Assembly: GCA_041659285.1 (NCBI GenBank)
Contig: JBAZYO010000005.1
Location: 351,103-415,102, forward strand
Direction: 5' to 3'
Length of the DNA: 64,000 nucleotides
Source: Vicinamibacterales bacterium
Lineage (GTDB): Bacteria > Acidobacteriota > Vicinamibacteria > Vicinamibacterales > UBA2999
Positions 46,085-54,337 of this stretch are shown piece by piece (position 1 is the stretch's first letter; each line of letters opens with the position of its first letter). A model generated the notes under the pieces. The model was not told the origin of the DNA and did no database searches. It saw only the letters and a list, made by a program, of their open reading frames with translations. Position numbers and translations under genes: made by a program.

Positions 46085-47200
46085 GTGAACTCCCCCTCCG
46101 TCATCGTTGTCGGCGCCGGTATTGTCGGCTGCACCGTCGCGCAGGCTCTTTCCAAGTCCGGTGCACGCGTTCAGGTGATCGAGACGCGCCGGCCCGGCCA
46201 GGGCGCCACCCGCGCCTCCGCCGGCATCCTTGCCCCTTACATCGAAGGCCACGAGTCGGCGGCGCTGCGCAGCCTCGGCCGCCGCAGCCTCGACCTCTAC
46301 GACGGCTTCATCGAGCGCCTGCGCGCCGACAGCGGTCACGACGTCATCTATCAACGCAACGGCACCTTCGAGCTGGCGTTCGACGAAGCGGATGTCGATC
46401 GGCTCAGCGCCCTTTCTGCAGCGTTGTGGAAGGAAGGCGTCGAAGCGCGCTGGGTGCCGCCGCTGGCCTTCGCGGATCACGAGCCGCTGGTGTCGTCCAC
46501 CGCGCTCGGCGCGCTGCTGATTGCCACCCACGGGTTCGTGGGCGTCACCTCGCTCACGCTGGCGGCCGCCGCGGCCGCGGAGAAGTCCGGCGCCCGGTTC
46601 AAGACCGAGACCGGCGCCATCCGCATTTACCCGATGCCCGCCGGCCGCGTCGGCGTTGAAGCCGGCGGATCCGCCTGGGACGCCGACCGCGTCGTGCTCG
46701 CCGCCGGCAGCTGGTCGTCGCAAATCAGCGTCGAGGGCGCGGACACCGTGCCGGTGAAGCCGATTCGCGGCCAGCTCATTCAGCTCCAGGCCGAGCCGGG
46801 TGCCATGCGCCGCGTCATCTGGGGGCCGAAGGGCTACCTCGTGCCGTGGCCCGACGGCTCCGTGCTCGTCGGATCCACCGTCGAAGACGTGGGCTTCGAT
46901 GAAAGCCACACCGACGAAGGGGTGCGCGGCCTGCGCGCCGTCGCCGCCTCGCTGGTGCCGAGCCTTGCCGACGCGCCCATGACCAGCGTGCGCACGGGAC
47001 TGCGTCCGCGCGGGCCCGACGACCTCCCGATCCTCGGCCTGTCCCAGGTCGTGCCGGGACTGATTTACGCGACCGCTCACTATCGAAACGGCGTGATGTT
47101 CACGCCCCTCACGGTGCAGTTGGTCCACGACCTGGTCTTCGACAAGGGCGGCGACCCGGCGCTTCGCGACCTGGACCCCGCCCGCCATGGCCGACTTTAA
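46085..47200 (+). CDS. thiO: Glycine oxidase / FAD-dependent D-amino-acid oxidase family
   Basis: A 371-residue FAD flavoenzyme starting at GTG. The dinucleotide fold is visible as VIVVGAGIVGCTVAQALSKSG followed by an Glu at the end of strand two (VIETRRPGQGATRASAGI). A second FAD segment near the C-terminus reads GLRPRGPDDLPILGLSQVVPGLIYATAHYRNGVMFTP, the hallmark of ThiO-type oxidases, which make the glycine imine for thiamine thiazole synthesis. No other thiamine genes are nearby, so another secondary-amine or D-amino acid role is possible. Its end overlaps the next small gene by 14 bases. Confidence 0.85.
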   Translation: MNSPSVIVVGAGIVGCTVAQALSKSGARVQVIETRRPGQGATRASAGILAPYIEGHESAALRSLGRRSLDLYDGFIERLRADSGHDVIYQRNGTFELAFDEADVDRLSALSAALWKEGVEARWVPPLAFADHEPLVSSTALGALLIATHGFVGVTSLTLAAAAAAEKSGARFKTETGAIRIYPMPAGRVGVEAGGSAWDADRVVLAAGSWSSQISVEGADTVPVKPIRGQLIQLQAEPGAMRRVIWGPKGYLVPWPDGSVLVGSTVEDVGFDESHTDEGVRGLRAVAASLVPSLADAPMTSVRTGLRPRGPDDLPILGLSQVVPGLIYATAHYRNGVMFTPLTVQLVHDLVFDKGGDPALRDLDPARHGRL

Positions 47201-47426
47201 GGATGACCGGGCCCAGTGGGCCGGCTGGCAGCAGGCCCACCAGCAGGCGCTCGCGGATCTGCAAACCGCCGAAGCGGCGTATCATCGACTGACGGCGGAG
47301 CAAGCCTTCGGCCGGGGAGACGACGAGGCGTCGCGGGCCAGGCGGCTCGAGGCGCTGACGCGGCTCGAAACGTTGCGGGTTCGACTGGACGAGATTCGAG
47401 GGCATCAACCGCCATGGCCGTATTGA
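47187..47426 (+). CDS. Small helical hypothetical protein
   Basis: A 79-residue hydrophilic protein, overlapping thiO by 14 bases and the following dehydratase gene by 13. Sequence is mostly alpha-helical and rich in Gln, Ala and Arg (WQQAHQQALADLQTAEAAYHRL), suggesting a short coiled coil, and ends HQPPWPY. No family is recognised. The double overlap suggests it is translated as part of the thiO-phhB message. Confidence 0.6.
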   Translation: MADFKDDRAQWAGWQQAHQQALADLQTAEAAYHRLTAEQAFGRGDDEASRARRLEALTRLETLRVRLDEIRGHQPPWPY

Positions 47427-47728
47427 CCGCTGCAGAACTCACCGACCTCCTCAAGATGCTCGACGGCTGGGCGCCGGCCGGCAACGCGATCCGCAAGGAG
47501 TTCGTGTTCCAGGATTTTCCTGAAGCCGTGCTGTTCGTGAGCGCGCTGGTGCCCGGCGCCGAAGACGCGGATCACCATCCCGACATCGAGATCCACTACA
47601 AGCGCGTGGTCCTGTCGTACTCGACGCATTCGGAAGGCGGTGTCACCGGCAAAGACATCGAGGGCGCGGCGATGGCGGAGGCGGTCGCCGCCAGCCTGCC
47701 GCACCTGGAAGAGTTCGGCGACGGGTAG
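47414..47728 (+). CDS. phhB: Pterin-4a-carbinolamine dehydratase
   Basis: A 104-residue dehydratase that regenerates the tetrahydropterin cofactor of aromatic amino acid hydroxylases. The family core is present: a helix with LLKMLDGWAPAGNAIRKEF, then the active-site segment EDADHHPDIEIHYKRVVLSYSTH with the paired catalytic histidines, and GGVTGKDIEGAAMAEAV. Length is typical. No phenylalanine hydroxylase gene is in view, so the partner is elsewhere, or the protein plays the DCoH-like role seen in bacteria lacking it. Confidence 0.88.
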   Translation: MAVLTAAELTDLLKMLDGWAPAGNAIRKEFVFQDFPEAVLFVSALVPGAEDADHHPDIEIHYKRVVLSYSTHSEGGVTGKDIEGAAMAEAVAASLPHLEEFGDG

Positions 47729-47756
47729 GCCACCGCTTAACACCGATTAGACACCG

Positions 47757-48302
47757 ATGAAGCTCAAGAAGCTGTATTCGTCGCGCGAAGTGGCCCAGCT
47801 GACAGGGCTCACCGCGCGTCAGCTTCAGTGGTGGGAGCAGCGGAAGCTGTTCATCGCCACCGTGCCGTCGCACAAGACCGAAGCCGGCGGTTTCACCGAA
47901 CGGCGTTACACCCCAATCGAACTGCTCGAGCTGATGGTCCTGGCCGACCTGCGCCGCAAGGGCTTCACCGTCCAGAGAATCCGCAAGCTGCTGCAGGTGC
48001 TGAAGTCGCGCTTCAAGACGCGGCTCTACGAGGCCATCGAAGGCGGCGGCCCCGTCACCCTGTTCATCGACCCTTCGACCAGCTCAGGGTCGCCCCGAGC
48101 GAAGTCGAGGGGCGACGGCGGGAACATCTACGCCCGCAACGACGCCGGCGACCTGTTCAACCTCCTGGACGATGCGGCGCAGCCGCTGCTGATGTTGGGC
48201 GAAGACATCAAGCTCCGCCAGCTCATCGCCCGCGAACGACCGGCACCTCGACGCGCGAAGGGTACTGCGGCGTCCGATAAACGCGGTGCGTCGCGGCCCT
48301 GA
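47757..48302 (+). CDS. MerR-family transcriptional regulator
   Basis: A 181-residue protein. The MerR winged HTH is at the N-terminus: LYSSREVAQLTGLTARQLQWWEQRKLF, then the wing segment FTERRYTPIELLELMVLADLRRKGF and the start of a dimerisation helix (IRKLLQVLKSRF). The C-terminal half has no known ligand-binding domain and contains a DNA-repeat-encoded insertion (PSTSSGSPRAKSRGD, from 48071-48116). The last 80 bases overlap the 3' end of the convergent CocE gene, so its true C-terminus may have been extended by drift. Confidence 0.8.
   Translation: MKLKKLYSSREVAQLTGLTARQLQWWEQRKLFIATVPSHKTEAGGFTERRYTPIELLELMVLADLRRKGFTVQRIRKLLQVLKSRFKTRLYEAIEGGGPVTLFIDPSTSSGSPRAKSRGDGGNIYARNDAGDLFNLLDDAAQPLLMLGEDIKLRQLIARERPAPRRAKGTAASDKRGASRP
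48071..48116. repeat. Palindromic repeat element inside the MerR gene
   Basis: The 46-bp segment starts CCCTTCGACCAGCTCAGGG and ends with GAGCGAAGTCGAGGGGCGAC; CCCTTCGAC and GTCGAGGGG are inverted arms. It is in frame and gives a Ser/Arg-rich peptide insertion. Read on the other strand, the element in addA at 38161-38206 has the same CCCTTCGAC and CTCAGGG ends. Confidence 0.7.
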
Positions 48303-50109
48303 AGTCGCCGTCTCTTGCCTCGAAGATGTTCGGCACGAACGTCTGCGGGTTGCGGTCGATGATCGGGAACCACGTGCTCTGCACCTGCACCATGATGCGG
48401 TGCCCCTTCTTGAACGTGTAGTTCTGCGTGTGCAGGCTCCACGTGTATTCCAGCACCGCGTTCGGCTCGATCGGCGCCGGCTTCTCGAAGCTGGTGCGAT
48501 AGCGTCCGCGGAACACCTCGTTTGACACCATCAACTGGAAGCCGGCCAGGCTCCAGTTCGACGGGTTGTCTTCCGGATACACGTCGATCAGCTTCACCAC
48601 CCAGTCGGCGTCGGTTCCGGTGGTCGAGGCAAACAGGTGCGCCACCACGTCGCCGGCAATCGTCACGTCCCGGTCGAGGACGGAAGTCTCCCAACTGAGC
48701 ACGTCGGCGCGGTCGTCCACGAAGCGTTGATCTTCGACGAGCCACGTCGACCACTTGGAGCCGCCCGGGAAATAGGTCGGCTGGATCGGCCGCTGACGAT
48801 ACGGCACTGGGTGCGCGGGGTCGGAGACGAACTCGTCGAAGCCGGGTTCGGCTCCCGCCCGACCGCCGAGCGTGAGCGTTTCGTTCGGGCCGAACGCGAG
48901 CGCGCGCGTTTCCGTTTGCGCCTTCGGCGGCCATGCGTCCCAACGCCGCCACTCGTTGGCGCCGGCTTCGAACGTCAGCGCCTGCGGAAAGTCGCGCGTC
49001 CCCTTGTCCTTCAGGAAGTAGGCGAAGAACGGCGCCTGCACCTTCTCGCGGAAGTACTCGGAGGTGTTGCTGCCGAACGGGATGGCGCCGAGGGCGTCGC
49101 CGGCGCCGTTGGCCCACCCGCCGTGGCGCCACGGGCCCACCACGAGGTAGTTCATGCCCTGCGTGTCGTACTGTTCGAGCGCGTCGTAGATGCGGACGGG
49201 GCCATAGAAGTCTTCCTGGTCCCACCAGCCGGCCACGTTCAGCGTCGGCACCTTCACGCTCTTCAGATGCGGGATCATCGTCTGGCGCTTCCAGAACTCG
49301 TCGTAGTCCGGGTGCGCGACGTAGTCATTCCAGGTGGGAAGTTTGCCGTGCAGGTGCTTCGCGTTGACGTTGGCCAGCGGACCCAGGCTCAGGTACCAGT
49401 CGAAGGTGTCGTAGCGGTCGAACGAGAACTGCTGCACGTCCTTGCCGCTTTCCATCATCGCGGCGTACTCGAAGCCGTAGCTCAATCGGAACGCGCCGTT
49501 GTGATGGAAGTCGTCGCCCATCCACATGTCGGCGGGCGAGGCCTGCGGTGAGATGGCCTTCAGCGCCGGATGCGGCTCGATGGCGCCCATGATGGTGGTC
49601 CAGCCGTCGTACGACACGCCCAGCATGCCGACGCGGCCGTTGTTGTTGCGCACGTTCTTGATCAGCCACTCGATGCTGTCGTAGGTGTCGGTGCCTTCGT
49701 CGAGCGACGTGGTGTCACCCGGCGCCCGCGCTGGACGCTGCATGATGAAGTCGCCTTCGGACCCGAACTTGCCGCGGATGTCCTGGAACACGAAGATGTA
49801 GCCGTCTTCGGCCATCGCCTTGTAATAGGCGTTGAAGTTGCCGGCCGATCCCTCGATGCCGTATGGCGTGCGCTTGAAGATGATCGGGAGGGGCTCACCG
49901 GCTGGGCCTGCCTCGCCGGAGCCTTGGCGAAGGCGGGGTGTGAAAATCTTGGTGTGTAGGCGCTTGCCGTCGCGCGCCGGGATCATCACGTCGCTCACCT
50001 CGAAGCGATCGGCTGCCGCCGGCTGCTGTTGCAGCTGGACGGGCGCCGTGGCGATGACGAGGAGGCTGACGAGGGCGAGGAGGAAGACGGGTGGAGCGAA
50101 GCGCTTCAT
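48223..50109 (-). CDS. Secreted CocE/NonD-family hydrolase
   Basis: A 628-residue exported serine hydrolase of the cocaine esterase / X-prolyl dipeptidyl peptidase family. A signal peptide (FAPPVFLLALVSLLVIATAP) precedes the alpha/beta hydrolase domain. The nucleophile is Ser166 in GMLGVSYDGW; the preceding segment VFQDIRGKFGSEGDF is typical. The C-terminal jelly-roll domain (DWVVKLIDVYPEDNP, HRIMVQVQSTWFPIIDRNPQ) is present. Cleaved bonds may be esters, amides or beta-lactam-like acyl groups. A repeat-encoded insertion (RLRQGSGEAGPAGEP, residues about 60-73) follows the first strand. Convergent overlap with merR. Confidence 0.9.
   Translation of the reverse strand: MKRFAPPVFLLALVSLLVIATAPVQLQQQPAAADRFEVSDVMIPARDGKRLHTKIFTPRLRQGSGEAGPAGEPLPIIFKRTPYGIEGSAGNFNAYYKAMAEDGYIFVFQDIRGKFGSEGDFIMQRPARAPGDTTSLDEGTDTYDSIEWLIKNVRNNNGRVGMLGVSYDGWTTIMGAIEPHPALKAISPQASPADMWMGDDFHHNGAFRLSYGFEYAAMMESGKDVQQFSFDRYDTFDWYLSLGPLANVNAKHLHGKLPTWNDYVAHPDYDEFWKRQTMIPHLKSVKVPTLNVAGWWDQEDFYGPVRIYDALEQYDTQGMNYLVVGPWRHGGWANGAGDALGAIPFGSNTSEYFREKVQAPFFAYFLKDKGTRDFPQALTFEAGANEWRRWDAWPPKAQTETRALAFGPNETLTLGGRAGAEPGFDEFVSDPAHPVPYRQRPIQPTYFPGGSKWSTWLVEDQRFVDDRADVLSWETSVLDRDVTIAGDVVAHLFASTTGTDADWVVKLIDVYPEDNPSNWSLAGFQLMVSNEVFRGRYRTSFEKPAPIEPNAVLEYTWSLHTQNYTFKKGHRIMVQVQSTWFPIIDRNPQTFVPNIFEARDGDFRAATHRVYRTPQYPSRVEVPVVRGR
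49906..49938. repeat. Palindromic repeat element inside the CocE gene
   Basis: A 33-bp segment with arms CCTGCCTCGCC and GGCGAAGGCGGG around GGAGCCTT. It is in frame and encodes a Gly/Ser-rich insertion near the N-terminus of the hydrolase. It belongs with the other GGCGAAGGCGG-ended elements in this window. Confidence 0.6.
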
Positions 50110-50179
50110 CTGCAGAGCCTATAACGAACCTGACGGGAGGGCACCTCCGACCTGGAGGACACCTTGGCGCTCGCGCCTC

Positions 50180-50482
50180 CTAGATCTTCTGCCGGAGCAT
50201 CGGAAAGATCTTCTCGAGGTCGTCGGCCGGGCGCGGAATCACGTGCACGCCGACCAGCTCGCCGACCCGGCGCGCCGCGGCGGCGCCGGCGTCGGTGGCG
50301 GCTTTCACCGACCCGACATCGCCCCGGACGATGGCGGTGACGAGACCGGCGTCAACCTTCTGCCAGCCGACAAACACGACGTTGGCGGTCTTGACCATGG
50401 CGTCGGCCGCCTCGATCATCCCCACGAGGCCGCGGGTCTCGACCATTCCGAGGGCTTCGCTGCTGTCGACTTTGGTAGCCAC
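50180..50482 (-). CDS. Bacterial microcompartment shell protein (BMC-H)
   Basis: A 100-residue hexameric shell protein of the PduA/EutM/CcmK type. The BMC fold is read from ALGMVETRGLVGMIEAADAMVK, the strand VGWQKVDAGLVTAIVRGDVGSVKAATDAG and GVHVIPRPADDLEKIF. Start is GTG at 50482. On the minus strand a TAGAAT -10 lies six bases upstream of that GTG (50489-50494) with no room for a ribosome site, so the message may be leaderless. No BMC-P, encapsulated enzyme or second shell gene is in the window; neighbours are a hydrolase and an aldolase-like gene. An orphan shell gene is unusual. Confidence 0.93.
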   Translation of the reverse strand: MATKVDSSEALGMVETRGLVGMIEAADAMVKTANVVFVGWQKVDAGLVTAIVRGDVGSVKAATDAGAAAARRVGELVGVHVIPRPADDLEKIFPMLRQKI

Positions 50483-51061
50483 GTCAGCATTCTACACGCG
50501 CTCGGGGCGCCCACGATCACGGCAATGTCCGGGGCGCACCCGCCGTTGGGGCGCGCGCAGAGCAATGGCTCCTGTCGTTCGCCCTCGCTCAGGCCGCTCG
50601 CCATCAGCTTCCGCCCTCGCTCCACACGGCTGTCAACTCGCTGCTCGGCCTGACTGTCGCGGTAGCCATCGCAGCGAGGTTGTCGGCCAAAAACCTGACC
50701 GTCGGGGCGCTGTTGATGCCCCTGTTCTCATAAGTCGCGGTCGCCCCTCCTCCCGCCGGGTTGCGCTCGGACTCCAGCTGACGGCGAGCGGCCATTCGCG
50801 CTGGCGGCGCGCGGGGCGGTGTGGCTCGGCGTGAGCGTTCGACTGAGCCGACGCAGGTTAGTGGCAAACAAATCGAACGGAGCCTACGCAGGCGCCTCAG
50901 GGTTCTTACCATCATCGCACCAGCGTCTAATGCGGCGAGTGAGATTTGACCGGCGAAGGAGAGCGAACGTCGAGCCACACCGCGCCGCGCGACGCGAGTG
51001 CGGCTGATGGCGAGCGGCCCTGAGCGAACGGGAGCGACCTTCGCGCCGGGGCCGCGGTGCG
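50483..51061. other. Gene-free interval rich in inverted repeats
   Basis: No credible coding sequence lies between the shell protein and aldolase-like genes. Open frames here are short, shift-dependent and arginine-rich. The interval carries repeated GGCGAGCGGCC motifs, several inverted repeats (see the repeat entry) and a GTG-proximal -10 for the shell gene. It contains no recognisable RNA gene. Confidence 0.7.
50587..51025. repeat. Long imperfect palindrome with nested inverted repeats
   Basis: The outer arms GCTCAGGCCGCTCGCCATCAG (50587-50607) and its near-exact complement at 51004-51025 differ by one inserted base. A second pair, GGGCGGTGTGGCTCG near 50813 and its complement near 50970, matches at 20 of 21 bases over the extended arm. 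The total span is about 440 bases. It may be a decayed mobile element or a nested set of palindromic repeats. Confidence 0.65.
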
Positions 51062-52255
51062 CTAGGCGATGCGGCCGCGGGCGGCGATGGGCAGCGGCTC
51101 GACAGTGTTGCCGTCCACGAGCCACGCCTGGTCCACGAGATTCGACACCACGCACGAATGGTTCGGAACAATACGGACCAAGTCGCCGGGTTCAAGGTCC
51201 GTTGAACCGCTGGTGACCCTCACCGTGGCGTGCTCTTCCGACAGTCTCTCGATCATGAGACTGTCGTCCGCGACCTGTATGCCGTTTCCCGACAAAAAGT
51301 GCTCTCCCGACCCACCTTCGCGCGAGGCGCTGCGGTGGGCAGGCGCGTGCCCTCCCGGCCAGCGAAGTACCGTCCCGTAGCCGGGGGCGAGCTGAAATCC
51401 GCGAGCTCCGTCATTAGTCAATGTCTTGCTGCCCGAGTCGAGAATGATGCGATCGGCGGCCGGCTTGCTGACGACCCGCGCCAGCACGGTGAGGGCGCAG
51501 TCGTCGAGTGTCGCGGCGCCGAGCGCGACCTGCGTGCGATCGAAGTAGACGTAGTTGCCGGGCCGGTATTCCGTGAAGCCGTCCTGCTGCAGCGAGAAGC
51601 GCGCCGGTGGCGTGGCGCCGGCGCTCACCTCGTCAATGACGATGCCGGCCGTGCGGCACCGGGCGACGAGATCGCGCAGTGTGACCGCCTCGCCCTCCGC
51701 CATCTGCCGCAGCTCGTCCTCCGAATGCGCGTGATAGGCGTGGCCGGCGTGCGACAGCAGGCCCCGTAAGCGAAGGCCGGGCAGCGCCGCCACGTCGCGG
51801 ATCATGCCCACCGCGCCCGCGGTCGTGGGATCGATGCCGCAGCGATGGAAGCCGACGTCCACTTTTACCAGCACATCCACCTGCGTGCCGGCCCGGGTCA
51901 TGGCCTCGGACCACTGTCGCGCGACGACGGGATGATCGACGATGAACGAGAGGTGCGTGCGGTCGAGCAGCGCGATCACCCGATTGGCGTTAACGGGATT
52001 CAGCGGATAGGGGATGCGGATGTCGGCGATGCCCGCGCCGGCGAACACCTCGGCCTCGCCGAGCTTGGCGCAGCAAATGCCGATGGCGCCGCGTTCAATT
52101 TGCCACCGGGCGACGAGGGGGCTCTTGTGGGTCTTGCTGTGCGGCCGCAACCGGATGCCGCGGGCGTCGGCGGCGGCCTGCATGCGGTCGATGTTGCGCC
52201 GCGCGCGGGCGCGGTCGATCAGGACGGCCGGGGTGGCGAGCCCGTCAAGAGTCAC
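51062..52255 (-). CDS. D-threonine aldolase / D-serine dehydratase-like PLP enzyme
   Basis: A 397-residue fold-type III PLP enzyme starting at GTG (52255). The cofactor Lys is expected in RLRPHSKTHKSPLVAR (about residue 41). KVDVGFHRCGI and GLLSHAGHAYHA form the alanine racemase-like barrel. The metal-binding PNHSCVVSNL segment near the C-terminus is that of metal-dependent D-threonine aldolases and eukaryotic-type D-serine dehydratases. The enzyme would cleave D-threonine or dehydrate D-serine. An insertion around residues 303-320 (WPGGHAPAHRSASREGGSGE) is encoded by a palindromic DNA element. Confidence 0.85.
   Translation of the reverse strand: MTLDGLATPAVLIDRARARRNIDRMQAAADARGIRLRPHSKTHKSPLVARWQIERGAIGICCAKLGEAEVFAGAGIADIRIPYPLNPVNANRVIALLDRTHLSFIVDHPVVARQWSEAMTRAGTQVDVLVKVDVGFHRCGIDPTTAGAVGMIRDVAALPGLRLRGLLSHAGHAYHAHSEDELRQMAEGEAVTLRDLVARCRTAGIVIDEVSAGATPPARFSLQQDGFTEYRPGNYVYFDRTQVALGAATLDDCALTVLARVVSKPAADRIILDSGSKTLTNDGARGFQLAPGYGTVLRWPGGHAPAHRSASREGGSGEHFLSGNGIQVADDSLMIERLSEEHATVRVTSGSTDLEPGDLVRIVPNHSCVVSNLVDQAWLVDGNTVEPLPIAARGRIA
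51311..51340. repeat. Palindromic repeat element inside the aldolase-like gene
   Basis: A 30-bp hairpin with CCCACC and GGTGGG arms around TTCGCGCGAGGCGCTGC. In frame; its translation (PAHRSASRE) is a flexible insertion between conserved blocks of the enzyme. Shape and composition match the other in-gene elements. Confidence 0.5.
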
Positions 52256-52282
52256 GTTAACGGGCCCGCCCCGGACGCGCGG

Positions 52283-53428
52283 TCACTGCTGCGACTTCTT
52301 CTTCGCGGCTTCGCGCTCCTGCGCGCGGGCGCCGCTCATCACGCCCTCGAGGCCGTAGTTGGCTTCGTGGCACGCGTACTCGTAGACCTGCTCGCCCGGC
52401 GCCATCGCCCGGAATTCCAGCTCTCCGGTGAACGGCGCCGTGAACGTCGTCGGGTCCTCGACCGTGAACCGGTACTTCAAGGTGTTGACGTCCTTGCGGG
52501 TGAGACGCTCGGTGACCTTCAGGTTTTCCCACGAGCCGCGGAAGCCGTGATTGGGGTGGAAGTTGGTGGTCTCGATCACGAGCGTGTCGCCTTCCCAGCG
52601 TCCGATCGAGTCGCCGAACCATTGACGGAAGGTCGATGGCGGATGCTGGCCGCCCATCCGCACCACGCGCGTGTCGTGCACCATCTCGGTGAGGATCATG
52701 ACGTTGTCCCTGGTCTGCACGATGCTGTAGCTGTTGTTGTAGAAGTAGTTGGGCAGCATCGGCGGTCCGAGGTTGTTGCCGAACGAGGTGATGCAGCGCT
52801 CGGCCAGCGGCCGCAGTTCGGGATGGTCGTACTCGCTGCCCTGGCTCTTGCGGATGGCGGCGGCCGCGGCCATCCGCTCCCTGGCTTCGGGCGTGTAACC
52901 GGGCACGCGGCCATTCGGGGGATCGATCATGATCGAGGCGCGCGGCTGGCCGTCGACGCGCAGCACGCGATCGCCCGGATCGACCCAGAACGAGTTGTAG
53001 CCGCCCACCACGCCCGCGCCGGCCTGCCACACGCGCTCGAGGTAGGTCGGCTCGGCATTGGGGCTCTTGCGCTGCTCACCGCCAACGGGAGGCGCCTTGC
53101 GATCGGGATCGCTGTCTGTCTCGCGGGCGTCGATGGCGTTCTGGGTCTTGGTTTCCTCGTCCAACGCCTGCTCTTCGGTCATCACCAGCGGCTGGTTCGG
53201 CCGCAGGCGCTCGAGCGGGGTGATGGTGGCGTTGGTCCAGTTGCCCTGCAGGCTGGGGCGTCCATCGCTCAAGCGAGGGATGCCGGCGGCCCGCGGCGCG
53301 GGCTTCGGTGCGGCGGGCTTCTGGGCCGCCGGCTTCTGGCCGGCGGCCGGTCCGGCCGCGGGAGCCTGCGCGCCGACGGCCACGAGCCCGAGCAGCGCGG
53401 CGGTGAACGTGAGGCCGACGATTCTCAT
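52283..53428 (-). CDS. Secreted protein with WEGDTLVIET motif, unknown
   Basis: A 381-residue exported protein. The ATG at 53428 overlaps the upstream stop in ATGA and opens a signal peptide (RIVGLTFTAALLGLVAVGAQ). A Pro/Ala-rich linker follows (QKPAAQKPAAPKPAPRAAG), then PRLSDGRPSLQGNWTNATIT. The C-terminal half holds GRWEGDTLVIETTNF, TERLTRKDVNTLKYRFTVED and a terminal EYACHEANYGLEG segment. The same WEGDT block appears in the upstream gene, so the two are distant paralogues. Such proteins are frequent in Acidobacteriota; the function is unknown. Confidence 0.7.
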   Translation of the reverse strand: MRIVGLTFTAALLGLVAVGAQAPAAGPAAGQKPAAQKPAAPKPAPRAAGIPRLSDGRPSLQGNWTNATITPLERLRPNQPLVMTEEQALDEETKTQNAIDARETDSDPDRKAPPVGGEQRKSPNAEPTYLERVWQAGAGVVGGYNSFWVDPGDRVLRVDGQPRASIMIDPPNGRVPGYTPEARERMAAAAAIRKSQGSEYDHPELRPLAERCITSFGNNLGPPMLPNYFYNNSYSIVQTRDNVMILTEMVHDTRVVRMGGQHPPSTFRQWFGDSIGRWEGDTLVIETTNFHPNHGFRGSWENLKVTERLTRKDVNTLKYRFTVEDPTTFTAPFTGELEFRAMAPGEQVYEYACHEANYGLEGVMSGARAQEREAAKKKSQQ

Positions 53429-54288
53429 TTGATTGGCTCCTTCCGCAAATGGCCGTACATCAACTCGGTCACGAACTCGACGCACTTGAACTGCCCGAGC
53501 CGCGCGCCCCGCTCCACCCGCCGGTACAACGGCATGCTCATCGTCCAGGGCTTCGAGAAGGTGCCCGGATCGGTGATGGTGGCTTCGTAGCGGATGTGAT
53601 CGGCGTCGGTCATCGTGTAGCGTTCGGTGACCTTCATCTGTTCGGTGTGGTGGTTGCCGGCGCGATCGAACCACGACTGGTCGTTGAACCCGGAAACCTC
53701 GATCACGAACGTGTCGCCCTCCCAGCGGCCGAACGACTGTCCCATCCAGCTATCGATGGCGGCCGGGCCGGGGTCCTTCAGGTAGACGTTGCGGACCGCG
53801 CCCGCGTACTCGTAGGAGATGAAGAACGACCCCTCGCCCTGGAAGATCTGGAAGGGGAACGGCATGTAGGTGGCGCGTGGCACGCCCGGGAGGTAGCACT
53901 TCACCTCCGGATCGCGCGTGAGCCAGTTGTCCTGGTTTTCCTGCTTCTTCTTCAGCGCCTCGGGCAGGTAGGGCAACTCGTTGCCGTCAACCACGCCGAG
54001 CCCGGCCGGCACCGAGCCCACCGCGCCGAACGCCAGCACTTCCTTGGCCGGCACCGGCACGACCGGACCCGGCCGCATCGCCAGCGCGGGCCTGGCGGAG
54101 TGCGCCTGGATGTCCCAGTTGGCGGTATTGATGGTTTGCCAGATGCCGTTCAGGTCCGGCTTTCCGTTCAGCCGCGGCACGCCCGGCGTGCGAGATTGAC
54201 CGGTCACCGACGGCATCGACGCCACCGTCACGGCCGCCGCGACGACACCGGCCACTACCGACGCTTTCATCACCGACACCCAGCGCAT
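53425..54288 (-). CDS. Secreted paralogue with WEGDTFVIEV motif, unknown
   Basis: A 287-residue exported protein. Start candidates are GTG 54297, ATG 54288 and ATG 54270; 54288 has a G-rich site eight bases upstream, while 54270 would begin exactly at the signal peptide (KASVVAGVVAAAVTVASMPS). The body opens PRLNGKPDLNGIWQTINTAN and contains QSFGRWEGDTFVIEVSGFND plus VTERYTMTDADHIRYEATIT, matching the downstream gene block for block. The pair probably acts together outside the cytoplasm. A 10-bp inverted repeat (54279-54288 and 54317-54326) would place the start region in a hairpin. Confidence 0.7.
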   Translation of the reverse strand: MRWVSVMKASVVAGVVAAAVTVASMPSVTGQSRTPGVPRLNGKPDLNGIWQTINTANWDIQAHSARPALAMRPGPVVPVPAKEVLAFGAVGSVPAGLGVVDGNELPYLPEALKKKQENQDNWLTRDPEVKCYLPGVPRATYMPFPFQIFQGEGSFFISYEYAGAVRNVYLKDPGPAAIDSWMGQSFGRWEGDTFVIEVSGFNDQSWFDRAGNHHTEQMKVTERYTMTDADHIRYEATITDPGTFSKPWTMSMPLYRRVERGARLGQFKCVEFVTELMYGHLRKEPIK

Positions 54289-54337
54289 ACCAAGCACCCC
54301 CTGAAGGGCGGATTATATGCGCTGGGTCGGGATGTTG

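Noticed and set aside
43232..47188. Open frame of 1318 codons on the minus strand
   Set aside because: It is a shadow of the TonB receptor and thiO genes. Its composition (His, Arg, Ala, Gly-rich without domains) is that of an antisense frame in GC-rich DNA, and both sense genes have clear families.
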